64,000 bases of DNA. Source: Aurelia coerulea. Its lineage: Eukaryota; Cnidaria; Scyphozoa; Semaeostomeae; Ulmaridae. Each line of letters opens with the position of its first letter. The first letter of the stretch is position 1. The position numbers and the translations under genes are program-made. The stretch lies in contig CM076943.1 of NCBI GenBank assembly GCA_039566865.1, positions 41,548,663 to 41,612,662 of the forward strand. Direction: 5' to 3'. Under the pieces are notes generated by a model. It worked only from the letters and a program-made list of their open reading frames with translations, made no database searches and was not told the DNA's origin. Positions 52,386-62,514 of this stretch are shown here, piece after piece.

Positions 52386-54440
52386 ACAACTCTAATATTT
52401 ACATTCAACTGTGCCCCTCATAGCGGGAATTATAAATTATAAAGCTATCTATGCCAAAATAAGCTTGTTGGGGATACGAACCATCAAAGTTCCAAGTAAC
52501 GGTTATCCCCCAAAAAGGAAACCTGTGATCATGCGCAGAGAGCATATTTGGTTTGTGAAAAGAGTGTGGGCGGAGAATCGAACCACAATCCAAACAAGGA
52601 TTAGAAAAGAAACAAAGAGATTCTCGCGCATAGTAATAGGTTTCCCAGCTGTTGATCTGCTTAGAACTTTACCAGCATAACAAAAGGCTTAGACAAAAGG
52701 GGCAGTCCTCTTTATCCTCAACAAAGGCGTTGTTCGTTAAATTCGCTGAGCACCTTCTTAAAAATGGGAGTGGCAAAATTGCTGCAATTTTCACTCACAT
52801 AAAGATTTCCTTATAAAGAGTGACATACATTAGGATTCTGAGCTTTCTTCCGCTATCGTAAGATTGTGTACTCCGCTGCTCTTTGAAAATGACTTATCAT
52901 TGCAAGAAAGCTTTTGAGCTCATTGTTTGAGGTCCGGTTTCTTGTGAATTCTTCGGTTCTTACAACGGCGCTCCACAGAAAAATGTCCCATAATTTTGGG
53001 ATAAGTCACGCTTTTTTGGCAAATTCGTCTGATTCCACATTTTAACATCAAAGTCTTCCTATTCATGCAAAAAAACCAAGTAAAAATTGCCTGGAAGGTG
53101 GAAATGTCACGGCACTCCAAAATTAAAAAACTTAAAATAAATGGTTCCGGATAAGTTTCTTTTGAACTCTATTGAGAACCGTCAGAAATCATATTTCACG
53201 AAAATATCGATGCAAATACTGACTATAGGCTAATAAAGCTCATTTTTCTCATTAAAATGAGACAAAATTTGTTAGAATAGGGCAAACGTTGCCGACGTTA
53301 TTAATGTTTAAAGTAGGGAGCAGCGTTGACAAATTTGATCCCTTTCTCGATTTTCCAGACAGTGCAAATCCGCCTTGCTGCTATGCAACAGGTATATTCT
53401 TCTTCAACAAAAAGTTGTGGATTACAATTCATCGGGCACAATAGACCATTCCATGCCGTCCAGGGTGAATGCAAGTTTGGTGGAGCGAATTTCATCTCAT
53501 TGAAAATGAATGAATAGTTAGAGAATTGGCTAACGGTACATTTGAAAATAAGACAATTGCACTGCGGAGGAGCAGAATTTGCACTGATTCAAAAGGAACT
53601 TTGTTTTCCAGTTCTCTTTGATAACTGTGATGTTTTCAGACGAAAATCATTGGCAGGTTTCGTGCACAAGAGAAGTCTCGCTGAACGTAATGGGAAAATT
53701 TTGGATAATTTGATGACGTCATAGTTCTGATGGATGAACCAGTAACAATGAAAACATTAACAACTGAAGTACTCTGGAGTTAAGCCCACAGTTAGTGGCT
53801 ATCCATTCATAGTGAAAGAAATTGTCTGATACAAGTAGATTTGGATTCATAGAAACATATATGATAGGAAGTGATAGCAATTTTTCAGACAATCTTGGCC
53901 AAAATACTTGGGACAAATCATAAAATTGCACTACTTCGGTCTTTGATTACGTGCCCCCCGCTCCTCCCTTCTCAAAGTTGCTTGAATCAACCGCCTTTCG
54001 ACCTTCTCAACATTGAAGTAGGGGGAAGGGGGGATTAGGAGACTCTAAACGTATGTTTTCTCCTCGATATTTTAGGAAACATCATGAGGACACTGAAATT
54101 TGCCTGCGTCCCAGCTTCTTTTGGCCAGGATTGTAGCTCTTCAAATTATTTTGATGAAATTGCTTGAAGGAGCAGTAGCAAATAGGGAATCCTATAGCCA
54201 ATGACACGCACAGGTTAAGACAAATGGGATCTTGAAATAAGTAGATCTGGGGGCAAAGCCACCAGGAAAATTTTAAGAATATGCATTCTACTTTGGCTTA
54301 GAATGCCTCTCCCAAGACCCAAGATCGTTCAGTCAGTCAGTTCAAAAAAATCGGTCACTGAGTTTCACACCAACCTTTTGAAAGATCTGGAAACTGTATT
54401 CGCCGACAGACACTCAGTAGTACCAGTACCAAGGAAACGT
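52386..54440. other. no recognised gene
   Basis: Two adjacent plus ORFs (53326-53517 and 53542-53724) are in a region with slightly higher coding look (CCYATGIFFF..., HCGGAEFALIQKELCFPVLFD) but match no family I know and have no splice context. The rest is AT-rich. Confidence 0.35.
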
Positions 54441-54469
54441 TTTTGATTTGCCGACGGATATTATCAATT

Positions 54470-54542
54470 TGCCGACAAACTGAATGTTGGGGGGTTGCGG
54501 CACCCCCCCCCCCCCCGCACCCCTCCTTTGGCTACGCCCCTG
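54470..54542. mobile_element. right end of a hAT-type MITE
   Basis: TTGCCGACAAACTGAATGTT, GGGGGGTTGCGGCACCCCCC and the terminus TTTGGCTACGCCCCTG, a classical hAT end. The left end was not located. Confidence 0.5.
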
Positions 54543-54599
54543 ATAACCAGTCGGAATCAAAGTATTTTCATTCATCAATCAATGACTCGCTTCGTTTGC

Positions 54600-54815
54600 C
54601 ATACCGTTCCCTTGCTGTCGCGCGTCATCAGCGCGGCGGCCATTTTGTCTGGATAGTTGACGGTTGAAAAAATCATGGCAATTCCCCTGCTGCCCATCGC
54701 TGATTGGACGAAGAGCAATTTCATCATTGGTAGTTCAATCTCTAGCCAATCATGACGCTGTTACGTTTCGTTACATCGGAATTGCCGCAAAGCAGATCAG
54801 CCAATCAGAAACCTT
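54600..54815. promoter_or_regulatory. possible CpG/CCAAT promoter patch
   Basis: GCGCGTCATCAGCGCGGCGGCCATTTTG (54617-54644) contains a YY1-type GGCCATTTT word in the most CpG-rich stretch nearby. It is followed by GCTGATTGG, AGCCAATCAT and AGCCAATCAG, three CCAAT boxes in 90 bp. No downstream host gene could be tied to it except the candidate first exon at 55658. Confidence 0.3.
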
Positions 54816-54847
54816 GTTACAAAAACTCTACAATACTGGATTTGCAT

Positions 54848-55891
54848 AGAGCCCTAACTCCCTTTTCCGATCGCTGAAAAAGAAACCTCGAGTTACTTGG
54901 CCCAAGTAAATTTTATCGGAAAAGTCAATGCTAAGGAATTTTTCCTTATTTCATAGTAGGATGGAAACCAGTTATTGTACATTTATCAACCGTCTTCTGT
55001 AAAATCGCTGTCGGAAAACACAGCGATAAAATCGCGATAACTTCATTCCATCGCCCTTTTCCGATCACGGAAGTTCGCACATGAATTTCGAACAGCACCA
55101 CCGCAGAAGGCTCAAGAAAGCGCAGTTTCCAATTGAATTGGATGCTGTACACATAACACAAGATGTTTAGCTCATGTTATCGTTTGATAAGTAACATTTT
55201 GCCTCTTTATTCGTTGAATAACATCATAAGCAATTTACAATTGAAAGTTACAGTCTAGTACAAGATAACTGGCAACACTATAGCATAGCCCCCTTCCCAT
55301 ACTTCAATGCCCCCTGGCATTGATTCAAACCCTACCTCACGCGCATCCAAAGTCAACGAAACCCCTGGTGAGGTTTCTTTGTTTATTTCACCTTCCAACC
55401 CGTCTCTTCATTGAGAGAGAATCCCAGAATTCGAAGCCAAACCTCGTGATCGGAAAAGGGCGATCTGTAGCCTATCTAACTGCAGTTAGAACTTTACCCC
55501 CGGCTAGGAAGCAGAAGATATTATGATCGAAATTTTTTTGTAAACCTTCGCTTAGAGAGTTGGAGTAAAGTTTGAAAGGTTTTAACTGCCGTTCTGGTAA
55601 ACAGAAGCAGAGAAACAAGAGAAAATATAATTGCTGCAAGTAAACATGAAGTGAAAAATGGCGGCTACTTACAATTCCATCACAGGTAGGCCTCTTTCAT
55701 ATTACCATATCGCTGGATACATACGCCAGAAAAAAGTAAACTACGTCTCAACCTGAAGCTCATGGCGTCAGCAAAGTATTTTTTCTCACGCTTTTTAATT
55801 ATAAGACCCATTCCTCTTGTAAACAAACATCCCGAGATTGTACGCCAAAGCGCTCTCAGGAGCCAGTGATCGCTAAAGGGCGATGGGGCTC
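54848..55891. mobile_element. TA-flanked foldback element with CCGATC words
   Basis: GAGCCCTAACTCCCTTTTCCGA at the left and GATCGCTAAAGGGCGATGGGGCTC at the right form imperfect inverted ends, flanked by TA. CTTTTCCGATCACGG and GTGATCGGAAAAGGGCGAT are repeated inside in opposite orientation (55067, 55448). Confidence 0.55.
55658..55685 (+). CDS. candidate first coding exon, weak
   Basis: AAAATGGCGGCTACTTAC is an ATG in a YY1-like start context, followed by nine codons and a donor ACAG|GTAGGC. This is the typical layout of a tiny first coding exon. No second exon was found. Confidence 0.2.
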
Positions 55892-58410
55892 TAGAGTTGT
55901 AAGGAAGTTTGCGGAAGTAAGTAGATTAACGTTGTCAATATTGAAGAAAATCATGGGAAGATCATCTGAATTCACCAATGAGCAGATCCCTAGTTTTTTT
56001 CAAAACTCTAGTCCGGGGATCTGTGCAACAGAATTGCAGATTCAAGAAGTTTTGACGAAGGAAGAGGACGAATGTTCTACACGGCCTAACGTCAACATGG
56101 TCAACGGGAAGGAAAACAGGCGAAAAGAAAGGATATCTCTCGTTGGAGGATTTACATGCTGTGTTCCTGACTGCTTTAGCAATAGCAAACGGAATCCAGA
56201 ACTCTCATTTTATAATTTTCCGAACGGAAAGAGTACAGAAAAACAAGAACTGATAAAGAAATGGTTACACATGATTTCCAGAAAGGATTTCAAGGACCCA
56301 GGGTTGGGACACAGAGTGTGCTCAAAGCATTTTGTTGGGGGGCAAAAAAACATACATGAATAATATCCCCACTATTGCCCCAAAAACAAAACACAAGAAA
56401 GAGCAGAAAGAGAGGGCCACACTTAAATCAAGGAACAGAGAATTTGTGCCAAAATGTTGTAAAAAGCCCTTAAACCAAAACGGGACATTAAGCCAAGCTG
56501 AGGTGCAAGATGCAACAGAACTTGACCAGCAATGGAGTGGGTTGAATGTTGATGACGAAGTGAGCCAGGGAATAAGTGAGCTTCAACCAGAAGAGGACAA
56601 TGAGAGTAACCGACAGCAAGGACCAATGAAAATTCAAGAGGACAATCTTACTGCCAGAATAGTAGAGCTTGAACGTGAAAATGTGCGTTTGAAATATAAG
56701 CTCCAAAGATTAACTGAATTGGACAGCAAACAAAAAAATAGTTCCTCAAGATGATATCAAATCCAATCCGAAAGCTTTCAGATTTTATACTGGATTTATA
56801 GATTATGAAACTTTCAAGATCATTTTTGATTCCTTTGGCCCAGCTGTAAATTTGTTGGGGAGATGACGTGATGACCCTATTGTCTTGATACGTTGTGTTT
56901 CAGCTTTGTTGAGGGCGAATCGACGTTGGGGCTCACGCTGTCATGCGCATCGCTGCTCTTGTTTCTTCCCTTGTTCTCAACGGTCAAGTTAACCCTAATC
57001 CTACCGGGCTTTTTTTGATCTAACATAGCCGGAGGGGGGGGGGGGTGCTTTCCACCCCCCTCTATAAATAGTCGTAGACTAATGGGAAATCATTGAAACT
57101 TGGCAAGGGCGTAGTCCTAACTATTCTTAGCCGATTGGTAGTTTTGGGCGTGGCCACCTCATTAGGTGACGTCACCATGACGTCATAATGCCGAAAAATG
57201 TCAAAATATATGGTTTTCCGGCTTATTTGTTCTAAAAACGGAATAAAGGTAATCTGAATGACTTTCTCCATTCTTATTTGGCGCATTACTCATTTCCAAT
57301 TCAAATATGATGCATATGAGTGTTTTTAGACTGTTATTTTGGAAGAAAATGACAAAAATTGATGACGTCATAACTAAAAACTGTGTTTTTCTGCCAAAAA
57401 TTGATAATAATTAGCTCAAAATGCTTGTAAAGTATTCATAATGCAATTCTATGCATTTTTAACAAAATCTATTGGAAAAAACTTCAAAATTTGCCAAAAT
57501 GACCCAAAATGGCGGCCAGAGTGACGTCATCATTTAAGAATGCTGACGTCAGCAAAATCCATTGTTATTGACAACAATAGAAAGCTAATTGTTTGCTGAT
57601 TCTTTAAAAGTACAATAGTCAACGTTTGGAACTAATTCTGGTAGCAAAAATATCAAAATCATTAATTTTTCTAATACCTAGCTCCAAATATGGTAGTGTC
57701 ACCTGTCACGTGACACCTATTGTTCAAAAATTTAATTGTCAAAATGTAGCTAATAGATAATTAGTAATTGTCACAGAGTTTGAGAGTCATAGCTTTTGTA
57801 GTTAAAGAATGCTCTGCAAAAAACCGACAGGGGGGGTGGAAAACACCCCCCCCGGTAGGATTAGGGTTAATTTGCATATTACATAAGTGAAGTAAATCGT
57901 TACTGTGCATGCGATCTGGAGCCCTTTTGGGGGGATTCCTCGAGGCTGACAACTTAGCCTGTTCGTATCCTCAACAAAAATAACCTCGTTTATCATGGAA
58001 CAAAGGCTAACCCTGAAAACATAAACTCACCAGGGTACATGAAACGAGGACCAACAAAGAGAGCTTTGACAGCAGAACAACAGTTTTTCTATGTACTTGT
58101 GAGACTACGTCTTGGTCTGCTGGAAGAAGACATAGGCTAGCCTTCAGAGCTGGAATTTCTTGCTCTGCAAGGATCTGGATAACCTGGCTGGACTTTCTAC
58201 ACAGCAAGTTCAGAACTTACCCAATCTGGCATTCCAAATCAGCAATAATGAAAACAATGCCAAATTCTTTCAAGGAGATGTACCCAACCACCAGAGTTAT
58301 CATAGATTGCACAGAAATATACATTGAAAAGCCGAGCTCAGTGAGGTATCAAGCTGCAACTTACTCGAACTATAAACATTACAATACAGCAAAAGGGCTT
58401 GTTGGTATAA
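55890..58410 (+). pseudogene. THAP + DDE_Tnp_4 transposase, broken and interrupted
   Basis: The first frame has a THAP zinc finger: CCVPDCFSNSKRN, FYNFPNGKS, KKWLHMISRKDF and GHRVCSKHF, with the C2CH pattern (about 56155-56335). The next frame has a coiled coil (IVELERENVRLKYKLQRLTEL, 56655-56720). After that come a short YTGFIDYETFKIIFDSF segment, a piggyBac-like MITE (56993-57865), an HTH region (YVLVRLRLGLLEEDIG, TVSRI-like) and the start of the DDE nuclease (YPTTRVIIDCTEIYIEKPSS, HYNTAKGLVGI). The remainder is replaced by a hAT copy from about 58410. At least three frameshifts. The domain set fits THAP-containing PIF/ISL2EU-type transposases. Confidence 0.8.
56993..57869. mobile_element. 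piggyBac-like MITE (TTAA) carrying CRE, E-box and YY1-type words
   Basis: Flanked by TTAA (56989-56992, 57866-57869) with ends CCCTAATCCTACCGGG and CCCGGTAGGATTAGGG. Inside are TGACGTCACCATGACGTCA (57167-57185), TGACGTCAT at 57362 and 57521, CTGACGTCAG at 57550, TCACGTGACAC at about 57704 and AAAATGGCGGCC at 57503. No transposase. Confidence 0.85.
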
Positions 58411-60100
58411 TCATATCTATTTGTCTATACTGGACATGAATTATTAGATGTCAGTTTTGATTTGGCTCTGTAATAAAGTTTACATCTCGCATCATATATG
58501 AGGAGCGGTGAGGGATGAGGGGGATGAGGAGGATGAGGGGCGCTATTCTCGCCAAAAAAGGGGTGCCAAGCTGAGGGAAGGGCAGTTGCCCCCATTTGCC
58601 CCCCCCCCCCCTAGATCCGCCATTGATGGGTAGGAGGAAAATAGCTTGCAAATGTCTTCAACCGTTTGCTTGCTTGGACTCTTCATTGGTGGCAGAGGCA
58701 CGCTTTCATATTTTCAGAACTCCGCAATAAGAGAATCAAGGACCAAGCACATTTCCTTCCTGTAAAATTCTTGGCACAACAACACAGCCGTTGTTGCTAG
58801 ATTTTCGTCAATTCGTATGGGTGGACTTCTCACTCTGTAGTGACGTTGGTATTCTGATATCGGATCGATTTCTTGCTTTTCAGCAAAAGCAACCATAGAA
58901 TCCAGCTGCACATTCATTGCCGTTTCGTCATTTCACATTTCCTCCAGATTCTCTACAGTAGCATCAATGAGCTTTAACTTTTATTTTGATTTTCAATTCT
59001 ACTACATCTGCATTCACTACTTCATCAATCGTTCTTGGGATAGATTCATAGCTTCGCCAGACTGAATCAATTGATTGTGCGCAAGAGTGACTTTTTTGAG
59101 AAGTTTCTCAGCTTCATGAGGGGTACTTCGGGGGGGTCCCAATACTGCAATACCGCACGAAAAAGACACCAAATACCGCAATACCGCACCCAAAAATAGC
59201 AAAATACCGCAAACGCTAGAAAACTAAAAACATCCCTGTTAATACAGTATACCGGTCTGTAGCAGTTTGATTCCAACCTAAATCCACCTTCCTTCATCAA
59301 AATTTGTAGTTTGGTCTATTAGCTAGATCGTAGTTAGAGATTTTACAGACAAAACTGTGACGTGAGAACGGCGGGAAAAGTTTCATTGATGTGCTTTCAG
59401 TAAAACTGCATTGACAGCAGAAATTACGAAGATGTAGAACATATCAATTCTTTTTTAATATCGATTCTGCTACACAAGGGCTGACTTTTTCGCGAATACC
59501 AGATACAAAGTTTATTCTGGCTCAAGCTTTTTTACCCATTTCCAAATGTCGGTGTGGGTTCAGATGGTTATCAAAATCTACTTGTATGATTTTGTCTCAT
59601 GAATAGTTTGATTGTAGATTGTGATGTCCACGTTTGGCTGTTTGGACAACTTTTGATGTGATCCATATAGCACAAATTCAGTTTTACCTTTTTTCAAGTT
59701 AAATGAACAAGTTATTTTCATGAAGCCAGTCTGCAACTTTTTGCAGTTCACTGTTAAGTAAATGTTGTATTTCAATTGAGTTCTTCCTTGCACAATATGA
59801 AAAAGTATCGTTGGCATATAATATAATGCCAGCATCAGTGAGCGGAATATGGATTGCGTTGATTATCAGCCCAAAGAGAAGGGACCCCAGGATGGATCCT
59901 TGTGGTATACCGCATGTAACGTTTTCTTCGCATGAGCTGGTGTTATCAAATATTTAGTATTGTTTCCTATTAAAGAGATAATCATCTATCCATTGCAATT
60001 TCACATCATCTATACCATAACTTGGCAATTTTTCCAGCAAGGTTGCATGACGTACTGTGTCGAAGGCTTTACGAAGGTCAATATATAGACAGCACCACTA

Positions 60101-60263
60101 AAGGCTGATTTCCAGTCAGTGGAATTTTCCGAGCGGGCGGAATTTCTATTGTATTCGAGAGAAAATGTCGCTCTGGCATTGAATAGAAAGTTACGGCTGA
60201 GCGACCTTTTATTGTCTAAAATTCCGCCCGCTCGGAAAATTCCATTGACTGGAAATCAGCCTT
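60101..60263. mobile_element. TA-flanked MITE, 163 bp
   Basis: AAGGCTGATTTCCAGTCAGT and its complement are nearly perfect inverted arms of about 45 bp including CCGAGCGGGCGGAA. The TA duplication is proved by restoration of the LINE frame (GLLSGAVYID) after removal. Confidence 0.9.
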
Positions 60264-60311
60264 TAAGTAGCCCTTTTTCAACGCTCTGTCTAAACTTTTC
60301 TGACAGTAAGG

Positions 60312-60730
60312 CAGGGCCGAAGCCAGTGGGGGGGCTGGGGGCGGAGCGCCCCCCCCCCCAGAAGGCTATTTATCGGAAATTTCACTCCACTTGCCGGATT
60401 TTTGTTGTTGTTACAGGCCCACATGTAGAAGATTTTACTGGGAAAATGATGCAAAGAACATGAATTTATTGACTTTCGAGGATAAATTTTGATATGAATT
60501 TTGAATCTACAGCATTTTTTTCTTCATATTGACCAATTTTGAAGGCCCCAACCTTGAAACTATAAAATAATTCCAAAATCTAGTCATTAAAGGAGCACAT
60601 CAGTCCTTTCGTGCATGTTTTAACGGATCTTCCCAAAATTGGGGTTGTTGCTGTTGTTGTTGTTGATTTTATAGCATCGGAAAATTTTGGTTCTTTGCCC
60701 CCCTAAGAATTAAGGCTGGTATCGGGCCTG
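60312..60730. mobile_element. hAT-type MITE, 419 bp
   Basis: CAGGGCCGAAGCCAG and CTGGTATCGGGCCTG are inverted. The 8-bp flanks CAGTAAGG and CAGTGAGG match at 7 of 8 positions. It contains GGAGCGCCCCCCC and (TTG)n-rich interior sequence. Confidence 0.78.
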
Positions 60731-62420
60731 CAGTGAGGTAACTGCATGTTGCGTAGATCTCCCTTGTCTAAACACAAACTGATGTAGGCACAATAGGCTA
60801 TTCGATTCAAGGTACTGGGACAGTTGATTATAAATGATCTTCTAGATAACTTTTGATAGAGCAGGAATTACCGTGATAGGCGTATAGTTGTCCAACATTG
60901 TCGGATTGCCTGATTTGAAAATATGGGTGATTTCCTACATCTAAAGTTTTGAGTCGTGCAAATATTTTGATTCTTTTTCTTCAGATAAGAATGTTGCGTG
61001 CTATTCACAAGGAGAGAGGGATAAGGGACCACCCTCTTCTTCGTTTTTCTTTCCTCTATCAGTTCGTCTCGAAGATGCTTTCTTCTTCAACAGGAAAATG
61101 GCACTGCATGAAGTTTGGATGTTAATTTTCGTACAATACCGCATACCGCGCTGTGAAAGCTCGATACCGCAATACCGCAAATTTTTTCCGTCATTACCGC
61201 AATACCGCACAAAATTTACCCCCGATACCGCAATACCGCAAACCCCGAAGTACCCCTCCTTCATGTAATTCTCGACCTCTTTGGTGGCATTTGCAAAAAC
61301 TCTATGTTGTTGTTTACAGCTTTCACTAAGAAATACGTGAAGATCTTCCAGTTCTGCATGCATGGAGGTTACAACGACGCCCCACTTGCAGCAGTACTCG
61401 TTTAAAGGTATTGGATCGAGGCTTCTGGCAAGAAATGTAAGGTACCGATCTGCCCAACATGTCCTGTAAGCAACGCTGAGTACCGTTGATCCGTCCAGAC
61501 ATTGATGCAGCGAAATCATAGATTTGGAGAGATAAACCATCAATACCAATGCCGTTATCCTCAAGTGAAGCAAGAACAGCTTTGGTAGTGTCTTTTCCAT
61601 GCTTATCAATGCATTCTTTCATTTTAATAACTCTCTCACGCGAAGCTCCGTCATTGGCAACGAACCTTGAGGCTACAATCAATTCATCTTAGTGCCCTTT
61701 CTATTTTCAGCAAGTGCCCCTTTGGCCTAATGAAAAAAATGCCCTTGACGTGTCGTGCCCCCCCCCCCCCAGTTTGAGATGCTTCCTACGTTCCTGATCG
61801 GCAGACACAGAGTGGATTCCTGGCGCAGCAATTTCAGTTTTTATCCTGCTTCGGACATCCTCAGCAAGCAAATACACCAACTCATTTTGAGATCCTGCGT
61901 TGATGTATTTAGTGCTCTAAGGCTTCAAACGTTTGTGTTCGAGCCATTCCTTCTGTGTAGGACAATGCCTGGACCTTAGATTGATCAGCTGAGCAAAGTT
62001 GTCACGAAAGACAGCGATTGCCTCGATATGGTTCTTGCCACATAAAAAAGGATTGGTTAATATAGTTAAATGAGTGCTGCACACAGCATCTTTGAAAAGA
62101 CCTTCTCTACCAAGCCGGGGATGTCAGTCACTACGACTAACCGGCAGTTATGTGCCCCTAATATGGGTGGGTTTTGCCAGGGGAAATTTGCGTTAGAAAA
62201 AATTCCAAAATTGACAACTGATTGCAAATTTTAAGACAACTTACTTAGCTTAGATTGATCAGCTTAGCATGACTGCAAGACTTGTTACGCGGCTGATTCA
62301 CTGTAATAAAATTCTCCTTGGTGCCCTGCAAACTCTTCGATTGCCCTGCGAAATCCACAATATTTGAGATTGGGGGGGGTGTCACACCCCTCCATACCCC
62401 CCTTCAATTTTCGCCCCTGA

Positions 62421-62452
62421 CTAGGGGGGGCACTAAAGTGCCCCCCCCCTAG
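62421..62452. repeat. G-run/C-run palindrome
   Basis: CTAGGGGGGGCACT, a 2-4 base loop and AGTGCCCCCCCCTAG, directly beside the hAT terminus. Confidence 0.7.
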
Positions 62453-62514
62453 TCTGGATATTTTCAAGGAAAGGGGCGTGCTTCGCGAGCTAACGTGCTA
62501 CACGAGCCAAACGA

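Larger units (their letters stand above)
59560..60965 (-). pseudogene. LINE RT fragment inside copy E
   Basis: Minus frames give (N)PTMLDNYTPITVIPALSKV, HQFVFRQGRSTQHAV, SGAVYIDLRKAFDTVRHATLL, CGIPQGSILGSLLFGLIINA, ILYANDTFSYCA (catalytic DD changed to ND), LKKGKTEFVLYGSH. The ND in place of DD and frame breaks show it is inactive. Two MITEs (60101-60263, 60312-60730) interrupt it; removing them restores the frame. Confidence 0.82.
59119..61257. mobile_element. word-repeat element, copy E, 2.1 kb with a LINE inside
   Basis: Starts AGGGGTACTTCGGGGGG and ends CCCGAAGTACCCCT. It is flanked by GCTTCATG and CCTTCATG (7 of 8 match). The subterminal parts are arrays of AATACCGCA/AATACCGCAC words (59139-59215, 61130-61243). 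The interior from about 59560 to 60965 is a broken LINE with two MITEs. The terminal GGGGTACTT relates it to copies A-D and F. Confidence 0.78.
58408..62419 (-). mobile_element. second hAT copy, inverted, left end truncated, with nested insertions
   Basis: The sequence from 58408 to 59118 and from 61266 to 62419 is the reverse complement of 43935-45796, for example AAATCCACAATATTTGAGAT at 62349 and CTGACGAATT-type blocks. It ends at the hAT terminus CGCCCCTG (62419). The part matching 45797-46001 is missing. The transposase frames (KMKECIDKHGKDTTK, EDNGIGIDGLSLQIYDFAAS) are slightly more open than in copy 1. A 2.1-kb element (59119-61257) is inserted in it. Confidence 0.82.

Noticed and set aside
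52440..52600. B-box-like GGTTCGATTCT on the minus strand, suggesting a tRNA or SINE
   Set aside because: No cloverleaf could be drawn and the A box is not convincing; it may be a remnant of a tRNA-derived SINE but this cannot be supported.
53326..53724. Two adjacent plus ORFs as a possible host gene
   Set aside because: No recognised domain, no splice sites in the right phase and no promoter; kept only as a note in the gap entry.
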